This document shows, in pieces, positions 46,311 through 59,802 of a stretch of 64,000 bases of DNA. How positions within the stretch are numbered: position 1 is the first letter of the stretch; each line of letters opens with the position of its first letter. A program made the position numbers and the translations under genes. Origin of the DNA: Physella acuta. Lineage: Eukaryota > Mollusca > Gastropoda > Physidae. The stretch is from contig NW_026731976.1 of NCBI RefSeq assembly GCF_028476545.1, positions 550,501-614,500 of the forward strand, read 5' to 3'. Below the pieces are notes generated by a model. It was not told the DNA's origin and did not search any database. It was given only the letters and a program-made list of their open reading frames with translations.

Positions 46311-49300
46311 GTGCACAACAGTTGAACACAGGGAATTTAAGGGAATTTGTAATAGAAAATATTTGTTGAACTCATGGAATTTAAGGGAATTTGTAATAGA
46401 AAATATTTGTTGAACTCATGGAATTTAAGGGAATTTGTAATAGAAAATATTTGTTGAACTCATGGAATTTAAGGGAATTTGTAATAGAAAATATTTGTTG
46501 AACTCATGGAATTTAAGGGAATTTGTAATAGAAAATATTTGTTGAACTCATGGAATTTAAGGGAATTTGTAATAGAAAATATTTGTTGAACTCATGGAAT
46601 TTAAGGGAATTTGTAATAGAAAATATTTGTTGAACTCATGGAATTTAAGGGAATTTGTAATAGAAAATATTTGTTGAACTCATGGAATTTAAGGGAATTT
46701 GTAATAGAAAATATTTGTTGAACTCATGGAATTTAAGGGAATTTGTAATAGAAAATATTTGTTGAACTCATGGAATTTAAGGGAATTTGTAATAGAAAAT
46801 ATTTGTTGAACTCATGGAATTTAAGGGAATTTGTAATAGAAAATATTTGTTGAACTCATGGAATTTAAGGGAATTTGTAATAGAAAATATTTGTTGAACT
46901 CATGGAATTTAAGGGAATTTGTAATAGAAAATATTTGTTGAACTCATGGAATTTAAGGGAATTTGTAATAGAAAATATTTGTTGAACTCATGGAATTTAA
47001 GGGAATTTGTAATAGAAAATATTTGTTGAACTCATGGAATTTAAGGGAATTTGTAATAGAAAATATTTGTTGAACTCATGGAATTTAAGGGAATTTGTAA
47101 TAGAAAATATTTGTTGAACTCATGGAATTTAAGGGAATTTGTAATAGAAAATATTTGTTGAACTCATGGAATTTAAGGGAATTTGTAATAGAAAATATTT
47201 GTTGAACTCATGGAATTTAAGGGAATTTGTAATAGAAAATATTTGTTGAACTCATGGAATTTAAGGGAATTTGTAATAGAAAATATTTGTTGAACTCATG
47301 GAATTTAAGGGAATTTGTAATAGAAAATATTTGTTGAACTCATGGAATTTAAGGGAATTTGTAATAGAAAATATTTGTTGAACTCATGGAATTTAAGGGA
47401 ATTTGTAATAGAAAATATTTGTTGAACTCATGGAATTTAAGGGAATTTGTAATAGAAAATATTTGTTGAACTCATGGAATTTAAGGGAATTTGTAATAGA
47501 AAATATTTGTTGAACTCATGGAATTTAAGGGAATTTGTAATAGAAAATATTTGTTGAACTCATGGAATTTAAGGGAATTTGTAATAGAAAATATTTGTTG
47601 AACTCATGGAATTTAAGGGAATTTGTAATAGAAAATATTTGTTGAACTCATGGAATTTAAGGGAATTTGTAATAGAAAATATTTGTTGAACTCATGGAAT
47701 TTAAGGGAATTTGTAATAGAAAATATTTGTTGAACTCATGGAATTTAAGGGAATTTGTAATAGAAAATATTTGTTGAACTCATGGAATTTAAGGGAATTT
47801 GTAATAGAAAATATTTGTTGAACTCATGGAATTTAAGGGAATTTGTAATAGAAAATATTTGTTGAACTCATGGAATTTAAGGGAATTTGTAATAGAAAAT
47901 ATTTGTTGAACTCATGGAATTTAAGGGAATTTGTAATAGAAAATATTTGTTGAACTCATGGAATTTAAGGGAATTTGTAATAGAAAATATTTGTTGAACT
48001 CATGGAATTTAAGGGAATTTGTAATAGAAAATATTTGTTGAACTCATGGAATTTAAGGGAATTTGTAATAGAAAATATTTGTTGAACTCATGGAATTTAA
48101 GGGAATTTGTAATAGAAAATATTTGTTGAACTCATGGAATTTAAGGGAATTTGTAATAGAAAATATTTGTTGAACTCATGGAATTTAAGGGAATTTGTAA
48201 TAGAAAATATTTGTTGAACTCATGGAATTTAAGGGAATTTGTAATAGAAAATATTTGTTGAACTCATGGAATTTAAGGGAATTTGTAATAGAAAATATTT
48301 GTTGAACTCATGGAATTTAAGGGAATTTGTAATAGAAAATATTTGTTGAACTCATGGAATTTAAGGGAATTTGTAATAGAAAATATTTGTTGAACTCATG
48401 GAATTTAAGGGAATTTGTAATAGAAAATATTTGTTGAACTCATGGAATTTAAGGGAATTTGTAATAGAAAATATTTGTTGAACTCATGGAATTTAAGGGA
48501 ATTTGTAATAGAAAATATTTGTTGAACTCATGGAATTTAAGGGAATTTGTAATAGAAAATATTTGTTGAACTCATGGAATTTAAGGGAATTTGTAATAGA
48601 AAATATTTGTTGAACTCATGGAATTTAAGGGAATTTGTAATAGAAAATATTTGTTGAACTCATGGAATTTAAGGGAATTTGTAATAGAAAATATTTGTTG
48701 AACTCATGGAATTTAAGGGAATTTGTAATAGAAAATATTTGTTGAACTCATGGAATTTAAGGGAATTTGTAATAGAAAATATTTGTTGAACTCATGGAAT
48801 TTAAGGGAATTTGTAATAGAAAATATTTGTTGAACTCATGGAATTTAAGGGAATTTGTAATAGAAAATATTTGTTGAACTCATGGAATTTAAGGGAATTT
48901 GTAATAGAAAATATTTGTTGAACTCATGGAATTTAAGGGAATTTGTAATAGAAAATATTTGTTGAACTCATGGAATTTAAGGGAATTTGTAATAGAAAAT
49001 ATTTGTTGAACTCATGGAATTTAAGGGAATTTGTAATAGAAAATATTTGTTGAACTCATGGAATTTAAGGGAATTTGTAATAGAAAATATTTGTTGAACT
49101 CATGGAATTTAAGGGAATTTGTAATAGAAAATATTTGTTGAACTCATGGAATTTAAGGGAATTTGTAATAGAAAATATTTGTTGAACTCATGGAATTTAA
49201 GGGAATTTGTAATAGAAAATATTTGTTGAACTCATGGAATTTAAGGGAATTTGTAATAGAAAATATTTGTTGAACTCATGGAATTTAAGGGAATTTGTAA

Positions 49301-50780
49301 TAGAAAATATTTGTTGAACTCATGGAATTTAAGGGAATTTGTAATAGAAAATATTTGTTGAACTCATGGAATTTAAGGGAATTTGTAATAGAAAATATTT
49401 GTTGAACTCATGGAATTTAAGGGAATTTGTAATAGAAAATATTTGTTGAACTCATGGAATTTAAGGGAATTTGTAATAGAAAATATTTGTTGAACTCATG
49501 GAATTTAAGGGAATTTGTAATAGAAAATATTTGTTGAACTCATGGAATTTAAGGGAATTTGTAATAGAAAATATTTGTTGAACTCATGGAATTTAAGGGA
49601 ATTTGTAATAGAAAATATTTGTTGAACTCATGGAATTTAAGGGAATTTGTAATAGAAAATATTTGTTGAACTCATGGAATTTAAGGGAATTTGTAATAGA
49701 AAATATTTGTTGAACTCATGGAATTTAAGGGAATTTGTAATAGAAAATATTTGTTGAACTCATGGAATTTAAGGGAATTTGTAATAGAAAATATTTGTTG
49801 AACTCATGGAATTTAAGGGAATTTGTAATAGAAAATATTTGTTGAACTCATGGAATTTAAGGGAATTTGTAATAGAAAATATTTGTTGAACTCATGGAAT
49901 TTAAGGGAATTTGTAATAGAAAATATTTGTTGAACTCATGGAATTTAAGGGAATTTGTAATAGAAAATATTTGTTGAACTCATGGAATTTAAGGGAATTT
50001 GTAATAGAAAATATTTGTTGAACTCATGGAATTTAAGGGAATTTGTAATAGAAAATATTTGTTGAACTCATGGAATTTAAGGGAATTTGTAATAGAAAAT
50101 ATTTGTTGAACTCATGGAATTTAAGGGAATTTGTAATAGAAAATATTTGTTGAACTCATGGAATATAAGGGAATTTGTAATAGAAAATATTTGTTGAACT
50201 CATGGAATTTAAGGGAATTTGTAATAGAAAATATTTGTTGAACTCATGGAATTTAAGGGAATTTGTAATAGAAAATATTTGTTGAACTCATGGAATTTAA
50301 GGGAATTTGTAATAGAAAATATTTGTTGAACTCATGGAATTTAAGGGAATTTGTAATAGAAAATATTTGTTGAACTCATGGAATTTAAGGGAATTTGTAA
50401 TAGAAAATATTTGTTGAACTCATGGAATTTAAGGGAATTTGTAATAGAAAATATTTGTTGAACTCATGGAATTTAAGGGAATTTGTAATAGAAAATATTT
50501 GTTGAACTCATGGAATTTAAGGGAATTTGTAATAGAAAATATTTGTTGAACTCATGGAATTTAAGGGAATTTGTAATAGAAAATATTTGTTGAACTCATG
50601 GAATTTAAGGGAATTTGTAATAGAAAATATTTGTTGAACTCATGGAATTTAAGGGAATTTGTAATAGAAAATATTTGTTGAACTCATGGAATTTAAGGGA
50701 ATTTGTAATAGAAAATATTTGTTGAACTCATGGAATTTAAGGGAATTTGTAATAGAAAATATTTGGTCTGACATTTGAAG
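46311..50780 (+). repeat. Homogeneous satellite, 44-bp unit, ~100 copies
   Basis: The unit is GAATTTAAGGGAATTTGTAA followed by TAGAAAATATTTGTTGAACTs and CATG. The phase is exact from about 46,333 to 50,765 (no indel), and only one substitution was noticed (50,164). The right edge TATTTGGTCTGACATTTGAA matches that of the small block. Confidence 0.98.
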
Positions 50781-51441
50781 AAAAACTGGCCTTGGGTTTT
50801 TTTTGTGACATCTCTAATCATTATAGCCATGGCAAATTTACTTAGCAGTAGGAAGATTATTTTAAGCATTAGAAATTTCAGATTCGTTTTGATCAAAAGT
50901 AAAAAAAATTCTGTTTCAGAACTGTCAAAGGTAAATTGTTTTTTTTTTTTTTGTACCTGTAACCTCTAACCCATAATTTTGTAAGTGTAAACATTGTCTG
51001 TGCTTATAACCCAGAACTTACGTGATGGGCTCTGCTCACTCTTTGTCTAAAACTTAAAAAAACAAATGCTCAAGATTTAAGACATCGAATTTTTTATTAT
51101 TGCAGTTTATAGAGAACTATGTGTAAAAGTAGAGATGGTTTGATAGTTAATAACAATTTGCAATTACTTTATAGCTATTATTTTTTTCTGAAAAAAAAAA
51201 AACCCTTGAAAAACCCAAAATGTAAATGGGAATCATGCTAATATTTTTTGTACAGTATATGGCCTGTAGATGTATTGACCTTTTAACATTTGAAAATTTT
51301 TTTTTAAAGTATCTGAACATTGTTTTTTAGTTAAAAAAAATAAATGAGATAAATTAATAGATGTTACAATTTGTTACAGTAAAAAATATTTTCTTCAGAC
51401 TACCCTGTCATATTAAAAAATTTTTTAATTGATCATTATAT
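50781..51441. other. AT-rich DNA, no gene seen
   Basis: T- and A-runs only. Confidence 0.35.
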
Positions 51442-52398
51442 CTAGATGGCACATGAGCAGGGCCCATCTAGATTAGATGGCACATGAGCAGGGCCCATCT
51501 AGATGGCACATGAGCAGGGCCCATCTAGATTAGATGGCACATGAGCAGGGCCCATCTAGATGGCACATGAGCAGGGCCCATCTAGATGGCACATGAGCAG
51601 GGCCCATCTAGATGGTACATGAGCAGGGTCCATCTAGATTAGATGGCACATGAGCAGGGCCCATCTAGATGGCACATGAGCAGGGCCCATCTAGATGGCA
51701 CATGAGCAGGGCCCATCTAGATGGCACATGAGCAGGGCCCATCTAGATTAGATGGCACATGAGCAGGGCCCATCTAGATGGCACATGAGCAGGGCCCATC
51801 TAGATTAGATGGCACATGAGCAGGGCCCATCTAGATTAGATGGCACATGAGCAGGGCCCATCTAGATGGCACATGAGCAGGGCCCATCTAGATGGCCCAT
51901 GAGCAGGGCCCATCTAGATGGTACATGAGCAGGGCCCATCTAGATGGCACATGAGCAGGGCCCATCTAGATGGCACATGAGCAGGGCCCATCTAGATGGC
52001 ACATGAGCAGGGCCCATCTAGATGGCACATGAGCAGGGCCCATCTAGATGGCACATGAGCAGGGCCCATCTAGATGGCACATGAGCAGGGCCCATCTAGA
52101 TGGCACATGAGCAGGGCCCATCTAGATGGCACATGAGCAGGGCCCATCTAGATGGCACATGAGCAGGGCCCATCTAGATGGCACATGAGCAGGGCCCATC
52201 TAGATGGCACATGAGCAGGGCCCATCTAGATGGCACATGAGCAGGGCCCATCTAGATGGTACATGAGCAGGGCCCATCTAGATGGCACATGAGCAGGGCA
52301 CATCTAGATGGCACATGAGCAGGGCCCATCTAGATTAGATGGCACATGAGCAGGGCCCATCTAGATTAGATGGCACATGAGCAGGGCCCATCTAGATG
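51442..52398 (+). repeat. Minisatellite, 26/31-bp unit, ~36 copies
   Basis: The unit is ATCTAGATGGCACATGAGCA followed by GGGCCC. A 31-bp form has an extra TTAGA after ATCTAGA. ATCTAGAT and GGGCCC are palindromes in every copy. Confidence 0.98.
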
Positions 52399-52500
52399 AT
52401 CTAATGGCAACAGACTTAGTTCAAGGTAGCCGTTATGATTGCTATACTCTAAACTTACAACCCACAATTTGGTACTGGAAGTATTGGCTAGATCAAAGCT

Positions 52501-55340
52501 TACCCAAGTTAGTGAAGTCATGTTAGGGTTAAGTTGTCATGGGTCCCCCTTGTCTACCCAAGTTAGTGAAGTCATGTTAGGGTTAGGGTTAAGTTGTTAT
52601 GGGCCCCCCTTGTCTACCCAAGTTAGTGAAGTCATGTTAGGGTTAAGTTGTCATGTGTCCCCCTTGTCTACCCAAGTTAGTGAAGTCATGTTAGGGTTAA
52701 GTTGTCATGGGTCCCCCTTGTCTTCCCAAGTTAGTGAAGTCATGTTAGGGTTAAGTTGTTATGGGTCCCCCTTGTCTACCCAAGCTAGTGAAGTCATGTT
52801 AGGGTTAGGGTTAAGTTGTCATGGGTCCCCCTTGTCTTCCCAAGTTCGTGAAGTCATGTTAGGGTTAAGTTGTTATGGGTCCCCCTTGTCTACCCAAGTT
52901 AGTGAAGTCATGTTAGGGTTAAGTTGTTATGGGTCCCCCTTGTCTACCCAAGTTAGTGAAGTCATGTTAGGGTTAGGGTTAAGTTGTCATGGGTCCCCCC
53001 TGTCTACCCAAGTTAGTGAATTCATGTTAGGGTTAGGGTTAAGTTGTTATGGGTCCCCCTTGTCTACCCAAGTTAGTGAAGTCATGTTAGAGTTAAGTTG
53101 TTATGGGTCCCCCTTGTCTACCCAAGTTAGTGAAGTCATGTTAGGGTTAAGTTGTCATGGGCCCTCCTTGTCTACCCAAGTTAGTGAAGTCATGTTAGGG
53201 TTAAGTTGTCATGGGCCCTCCTTGTCTACCCAAGTTAGTGAAGTCATGTTAGGGTTAGGGTTAAGTTGTCATGGGTCCCCCTTGTCTTCCCAAGTTAGTG
53301 AAGTCATGTTAGGGTTAAGTTGTCATGGGTCCCCCTTGTCTTCCCAAGTTAGTGAAGTCATGTTAGGGTTAAGTTGTTATGGGTCCCCCTTGTCTTCCCA
53401 AGTTAGTGAAGTCATGTTAGGGTTAAGTTGTCATGGGTCCCCCTTGTCTTCCCAAGTTAGTGAAGTCATGTTAGGGTTAGGGTTAAGTTGTCATGGGTCC
53501 CCCTTGTCTTCCCAAGTTAGTGAAGTCATGTTAGGGTTAAGTTGTTATGGGTCCCCCTTGTCTACCCAAGTTAGTGAAGTCATGTTAGGGTTAAGTTGTT
53601 ATGGGTCCCCCTTGTCTTCCCAAGTTAGTGAAGTCATGTTAGGGTTAAGTTGTTATGGGTCCCCCTTGTCTATCCAAGTTAGTGAAGTCATGTTAGGGTT
53701 AAGTTGTCATGGGTCCCCCTTGTCTACCCAAGTTAGTGAAGTCATGTTAGGGTTAGGGTTAAGTTGTCATGGGTCCCCCTTGTCTATCCAAGTTAGTGAA
53801 GTCATGTTAGGGTTAGGGTTAAGTTGTCATGGGTCCCCCTTGTCTACCCAAGTTAGTGAAGTCATGTTAGGGTTAGGGTTAAGTTGTCATGGGTCCCCCT
53901 TGTCTACCCAAGTTAGTGAAGTCATGTTAGGGTTAGGGTTAAGTTGTCATGGGCCCCCCTTGTCTACCCAAGTTAGTGAAGTCATGTTAGGGTTAGGGTT
54001 AAGTTGTTATGGGTCCCCCTTGTCTACCCAAGTTAGTGAAGTCATGTTAGGGTTAAGTTGTTATGGGTCCCCCTTGTCTACCCAAGTTAGTGAAGTCATG
54101 TTAGGGTTAGGGTTAAGTTGTTATGGGCCCCCCTTGTCTACCCAAGTTAGTGAAGTCATGTTAGGGTTAAGTTGTCATGGGCCCTCCTTGTCTACCCAAG
54201 TTAGTGAAGTCATGTTAGGGTTAAGTTGTCATGGGCCCCCCTTGTCTACCCAAGTTAGTGAAGTCATGTTAGGGTTAAGTTGTCATGGGCCCTCCTTGTC
54301 TACCCAAGTTAGTGAAGTCATGTTAGGGTTAGGGTTAAGTTGTTATGGGCCCTCCTTGTCTACCCAAGTTAGTGAAGTCATGTTAGGGTTAGGGTTAAGT
54401 TGTTATGGGCCCCCCTTGTCTACCCAAGTTAGTGAAGTCATGTTAGGGTTAGGGTTAAGTTGTTATGGGCCCCCCTTGTCTACCCAAGTTAGTGAAGTCA
54501 TGTTAGGGTTAAGTTGTCATGGGCCCTCCTTGTCTACCCAAGTTAGTGAAGTCATGTTAGGGTTAAGTTGTCATGGGCCCCCCTTGTCTACCCAAGTTAG
54601 TGAAGTCATGTTAGGGTTAGGGTTAAGTTGTTATGGGCCCCCCTTGTCTACCCAAGTTAGTGAAGTCATGTTAGGGTTAGGGTTAAGTTGTTATGGGCCC
54701 TCCTTGTCTACCCAAGTTAGTGAAGTCATGTTAGGGTTAAGTTGTTATGGGCCCCCCTTGTCTACCCAAGTTAGTGAAGTCATGTTAGGGTTAAGTTGTC
54801 ATGGGTCCCCCTTGTCTACCCAAGTTAGTGAAGTCATGTTAGGGTTAGGGTTAAGTTGTTATGGGCCCCCCTTGTCTACCCAAGTTAGTGAAGTCATGTT
54901 AGGGTTAGGGTTAAGTTGTCATGGGCCCCCCTTGTCTACCCAAGTTAGTGAAGTCATGTTAGGGTTAAGTTGTCATGGGTCCCCCTTGTCTACCCAAGTT
55001 AGTGAAGTCATGTTAGGGTTAAGTTGTCATGGGCCCCCCTTGTCTTCCCAAGTTAGTGAAGTCATGTTAGGGTTAAGTTGTCATGGGCCCCCCTTGTCTA
55101 GCCAAGTTAGTGAAGTCATGTTAGGGTTAAGTTGTTATGGGCCCCCCTTGTCTACCCAAGTTAGTGAAGTCATGTTAGGGTTAAGTTGTCATGGGCCCCC
55201 CTTGTCTAGCCAAGTTAGTGAAGTCATGTTAGGGTTAAGTTGTTATGGGCCCCCCTTGTCTACCCAAGCTAGTGAAGTCATGTTAGGGTTAGGGTTAAGT
55301 TGTTATGGGTCCCCCTTGTCTACCCAAGCTAGTGAAGTCA
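52501..55340 (+). repeat. Minisatellite, 54/60-bp unit with TTAGGG core, ~50 copies
   Basis: The unit begins ACCCAAGTTAGTGAAGTCAT, continues GTTAGGGTTAAGTTG, then CATGGGTCCCCCTTGTCT. The 60-bp form has one extra TTAGGG hexamer. Both lengths are multiples of three, so a 969-codon frame (unit STQVSEVMLGLSCHGSPL, plus GL in the long form) runs through. I treat it as a by-product. Confidence 0.97.
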
Positions 55341-55639
55341 TGTCTTAGTCGTACAAATTTGCCACCTTTAACTTTTCTAAAATAATTATTCCATTATGTT
55401 TTATGTAGATACAAGAAATTAAGTTTAGAAAATACTAACTCAACCACAAGCTTAGAAAACAAACAGTAGGTGTAGAAGTTCATTTTTAGAAAACATTGAC
55501 ATTTGTTATAGAAAATATTGGCATAAATTAGGGGAAATATTGACATTAATTTTAGCAATTCTGGACATGAGTAAAAAAAACCCACCAAAATGTAAGTTTC
55601 AAAGTTCAGATAATATTATCTTAACTTGAATCGAAACAT
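55341..55639. other. AT-rich DNA, no gene seen
   Basis: It contains loose repeats of TTAGAAAA and TTGACAT words. No element. Confidence 0.35.
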
Positions 55640-56232
55640 CAGAGTAGACCTTAGAATCAGTTTGCTGCTCACCTTAAAGATTAGACTTTAGAATCAGTTC
55701 GCTGCTCACCTTAAAGAGTAGACTTTAGAATCAGTTCGCTGCTCACCTTAAAGAGTAGACTTTAGAATCAGTTTGCTGCTCACCTTAAAGAGTAGACTTT
55801 AGAATCAGTTCGCTGCTCACCTTAAAGAGTAGACTTTAGAATCAGTTCGCTGCTCACCTTAAAGAGTAGACTTTAGAATCAGTTCGCTGCTCACCTTAAA
55901 GAGTAGACTTTAGAATCAGTTTGCTGCTCACTTAAAGAGTAGACTTTAGAATCAGTTTGCTGCTCACCTTAAAGAGTAGACTTTAGAATCAGTTCGCTGC
56001 TCACCTTAAAGAGTAGACTTTAGAATCAGTTTGCTGCTCACCTTAAAGAGTAGACTTTAGAATCAGTTTGCTGCTCACCTTAAAGAGTAGACTTTAGAAT
56101 CAGTTCGCTGCTCACCTTAAAGAGTAGACTTTAGAATCAGTTCTCTGCTCACCTTAAAGAGTAGACTTTAGAATCAGTTCTCTGCTCACCTTAAAGAGTA
56201 GACTTTAGAATCAGTTTGCTGCTCACCTTAGG
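55640..56232 (+). repeat. Minisatellite, 37-bp unit, 16 copies
   Basis: The unit is AGTAGACTTTAGAATCAGTT followed by CGCTGCTCACCTTAAAG, with C/T variation in TTCGCTG. Confidence 0.97.
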
Positions 56233-56312
56233 CTAACATTTATTCTAGGCATCACTTATATAGCATTTACATATATATTTTCTTGTTATTAAACTACGAA
56301 ATATTATATAAC

Positions 56313-56934
56313 CAGTGGAGTATCTAGGATTTTCGGGCCCCTATGCAAAAATTATCAGTGGGCCCTTTAGTCAGCCATTTGGCTACAAATGAGTTTAACG
56401 AAGAGATCAAATACTACTTACGATGTATATTTTTGAATAATATAAATATTCTGTACATCTTATATTTTATACGTCCTGATTATGTATTTATACTATATTA
56501 TTATCAAGGCCCACTACTGCTATAAACCGTAGTTTTGTAAAAATGTTACTGGCTTACAGTTAGTTTTTTTTAAAGTAACCAAAAACAGTAGCGTCACAAG
56601 CTGATGACAACATTTATGCCTGACAAAACTACATTGTATGAAGCTAAAAAAATAAAAAATTAGTGAGAGGGGGGTGACACCCTACAGAAAATGGGAAATT
56701 GTTGAGGACAATGGGCAATATTCCCTCTAAGGGGGAAAAGCTGCACTGTTCTAAAAGTCTTATACAGATATATATTTATTTTACAAAATCACTGCGCTGC
56801 GGCTCAAAGCTACTGAGCGGTCGCGCAGCTTAGAGGGAACATTGACAATGGGACATCTTTAGTAAACACACAGGGGAACATCTGGGCACCTTTAGTAAAC
56901 GCACAGGGGAACATCCGACCTTGTGATGCCACTA
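56313..56934. mobile_element. Probable worn hAT-like element with a nested MITE
   Basis: It starts CAGTGGAGTATCTAGG and may end at TTGTGATGCCACTA. GGGTGACACCCT lies inside. No target duplication was found. The right boundary is a guess. Confidence 0.4.
56716..56844. mobile_element. hAT-like MITE, CAATRTTCCCTCTAAG family
   Basis: The ends are CAATATTCCCTCTAAG and CTTAGAGGGAACATTG, with a perfect 8-bp duplication ACAATGGG (56,708-56,715 and 56,845-56,852). It is 129 bp, non-coding, with GCGCTGCGGC and CGGTCGCGCAGC near the right end. Confidence 0.9.
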
Positions 56935-57051
56935 ACCAAATACAATTTTTTTAAAAATTGCTCATGATTTATTTAGATCTGTTTTTTTTTCATGCCTTTA
57001 GTTTTGCAATCAGTTCATTGAGATCTGTTTGAGCTGTTTCTGTAATTTGGA

Positions 57052-57432
57052 TACCTAGGATGGCCAAGCTACTAACAGAATGGGCATATCTACAATTTGT
57101 TTCAATACCTAGGATGGCCAAGCTACTAACAGAATGGGCATATCTACAATTTGTTTCAATACCTAGGATGGCCAAGCTACTAACAGAATGGGCATATCTA
57201 CAATTTGTTTCAATACCTAGGATGGCCAAGCTACTAACAGAATGGGCATATCTACAATTTGTTTCAATACCTAGGATGGCCAAGCTACTAACAGAATGGG
57301 CATATCTACAATTTGTTTCAATACCTAGGATGGCCAAGCTACTAACAGAATGGGCATATCTACAATTTGTTTCAATACCTAGGATGGCCAAGCTACTAAC
57401 AGAATGAACATATCTACAATTTGTTTCAATAC
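57052..57432 (+). repeat. Tandem repeat, 54-bp unit, 7 copies
   Basis: The unit contains GGATGGCCAAGCTACTAACA and TCTACAATTTGTTTCAATAC. Period 54 keeps frames open on both strands. Confidence 0.97.
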
Positions 57433-57689
57433 AAATTAACATCATCATAATGAGATTTAAAAATTCCATCATAGACATCAAAATCTCCTTCCCAAGCACT
57501 ATGGATTGTTAAAGAATGTTTAAACTATTGAGCGTACCTGTCTGCGTTGCTGCGATCTAGTCTAACATACCAGGGTAGCAAAACAAAAAGCCCATATGTG
57601 ATTTGGTCCCTTTTACCTTGCTTACGCTAGCTTTACAGTAGCTACACCACTGTGTCAAACCATAATGCTGTTTTGTCAGTTTGTCTCAG
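57433..57689. other. Unique DNA, no gene seen
   Basis: No recognised feature. Confidence 0.3.
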
Positions 57690-59050
57690 TTGTTGAATTG
57701 ATGCTTTTAATTCATACATCTGAACTTTGGAAACAGGTGTTGAATTGGTGCTTTTAATTCATACATCTGAACTTTGGAAACAGGTGTTGAATTGGTGCTT
57801 TTAATTCATACATCTGAACTTTGGAAACAGTTGTTGAATTGGTGCTTTTAATTCATACATCTGAACTTTGGAAACAGTTGTTGAATTGGTGCTTTTAATT
57901 CATACATCTGAACTTTGGAAACAGGTGTTGAATTGGTGCTTTTAATTCATACATCTGAACTTTGGAAACAGGTGTTGAATTGGTGCTTTTAATTCATACA
58001 TCTGAACTTTAGAAACAGTTGTTGAATTGATGCTTTTAATTCATACATCTGAACTTTGGAAACAGTTGTTGAATTGATGCTTTTAATTCATACATCTGAA
58101 CTTTGGAAACGGTTGTTGAATTGATGCTTTTAATTCATACATCTGAACTTTAGAAACAGTTGTTGAATTGATGCTTTTAATTCATACATCTGAACTTTAG
58201 AAACAGTTGTTGAATTGATGCTTTTAATTCATACATCTGAACTTTAGAAACAGTTGTTGAGTTGATGCTTTTAGTTCATACATCTGAACTTTGGAAACAG
58301 TTGTTGAATTGATGCTTTTAATTCATACATCTGAACTTTAGAAACAGTTGTTGAGTTGATGCTTTTAATTCATACATCTGAACTTTGGAAACAGTTGTTG
58401 AGTTGATGCTTTTAATTCATACATCTGAACTTTAGAAACAGTTGTTGAATTGATGCTTTTAATTCATACATCTGAACTTTAGAAACAGTTGTTGAATTGA
58501 TGCTTTTAATTCATACATCTGAACTTTAGAAACAGTTGTTGAATTGATGCTTTTAATTCATACATCTGAACTTTAGAAACAGTTGTTGAATTGATGCTTT
58601 TAATTCATACATCTGAACTTTAGAAACAGTTGTTGAATTGATGCTTTTAATTCATACATCTGAACTTTAGAAACAGTTGTTGAATTGATGCTTTTAATTC
58701 ATACATCTGAACTTTAGAAACAGTTGTTGAATTGATGCTTTTAATTCATACATCTGAACTTTAGAAACAGTTGTTGAATTGATGCTTTTAATTCATACAT
58801 CTGAACTTTAGAAACAGTTGTTGAATTGATGCTTTTAATTCATACATCTGAACTTTAGAAACAGTTGTTGAATTGATGCTTTTAATTCATACATCTGAAC
58901 TTTAGAAACAGTTGTTGAATTGATGCTTTTAATTCATACATCTGAACTTTAGAAACAGTTGTTGAATTGATGCTTTTAATTCATACATCTGAACTTTAGA
59001 AACAGTTGTTGAATTGATGCTTTTAATTCATACATCTGAACTTTGGAAAC
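57690..59050 (+). repeat. Minisatellite, 47-bp unit, ~29 copies
   Basis: The unit is ACAGTTGTTGAATTGATGCT, TTTAATTCATACATCTGAAC, TTTAGAA. Early copies have GGTG and TTGG variants and late copies are uniform. Confidence 0.98.
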
Positions 59051-59802
59051 TTGTCCTATCTGATATCATGTGTAACATTGTTATATGAACTTGGTTTGAG
59101 TTATTTCAGTTCAAGCAATAAAGGTTTGTAAGATAGTTCTGTCTAATTGAATAAAGGTGGGTTTACTAAAATATTGTCTATCTCATGTAATTAAGCTATA
59201 AGGTGGGTTTAGTACACAAAATAGGCTATAGAAATGGTAGGTAGTTTATAACAAAAAAATGTTAGATTTTTGAGAACATAGGCCTAGGATAGAAACAAAC
59301 GAATCTTAGATTATGCTACTTTATGATGCCATACAGTAATCAAATTCTACAATTCAAGTGACGTCCGTCCAGTGACGGTGTTCACTCTGAAATCAAATGA
59401 TACTGCCAGTTACCTGAGGAGCTTAAATTACCATAACACTCTTCTTATACCATCTAATACTTATCTTTTTAATTTTCTCCACTGTAACTTAATTATCTTT
59501 TATTAGGACACCGCAATACGATAAGTACCATTTCCTGTTATAGGAAATTTGTTCGTCACAAATTGCTAGCAACTGCTCGTATACACGTAAGATGAATGAA
59601 AAGGGAGGTAATAGTGAAAGTGTACAACCTCAACATTTTTTACAGTTACGGTTCTTTATCAACCATCGGCTGGCGTTTCACGTGATATTTGTTGCGTTCG
59701 TCCACGAACAGGAGGGGGTGGGGGTCGGGTGAAGTCATCGTCACGTGATAATAGCGTTAATCACTTAATGTCACGTCACCCGCCATAACGTCACTGTAGA
59801 CC
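59051..59802. other. AT-rich DNA, no gene seen
   Basis: A short G-run lies near 59,715 and TCACGTGATA near 59,741. No gene. Confidence 0.35.

Noticed and set aside
52439-55348. 969-codon open frame as a repetitive secreted or structural protein
   Set aside because: Unit lengths of 54 and 60 bp are multiples of three, so openness is automatic. Synonymous and nonsynonymous changes look equally common, and no signal peptide or unique ends exist.
57060-57499. Open frames on both strands of the 54-bp array
   Set aside because: Period 54 keeps any open frame open. Mirror frames on opposite strands cannot both be evidence of coding.
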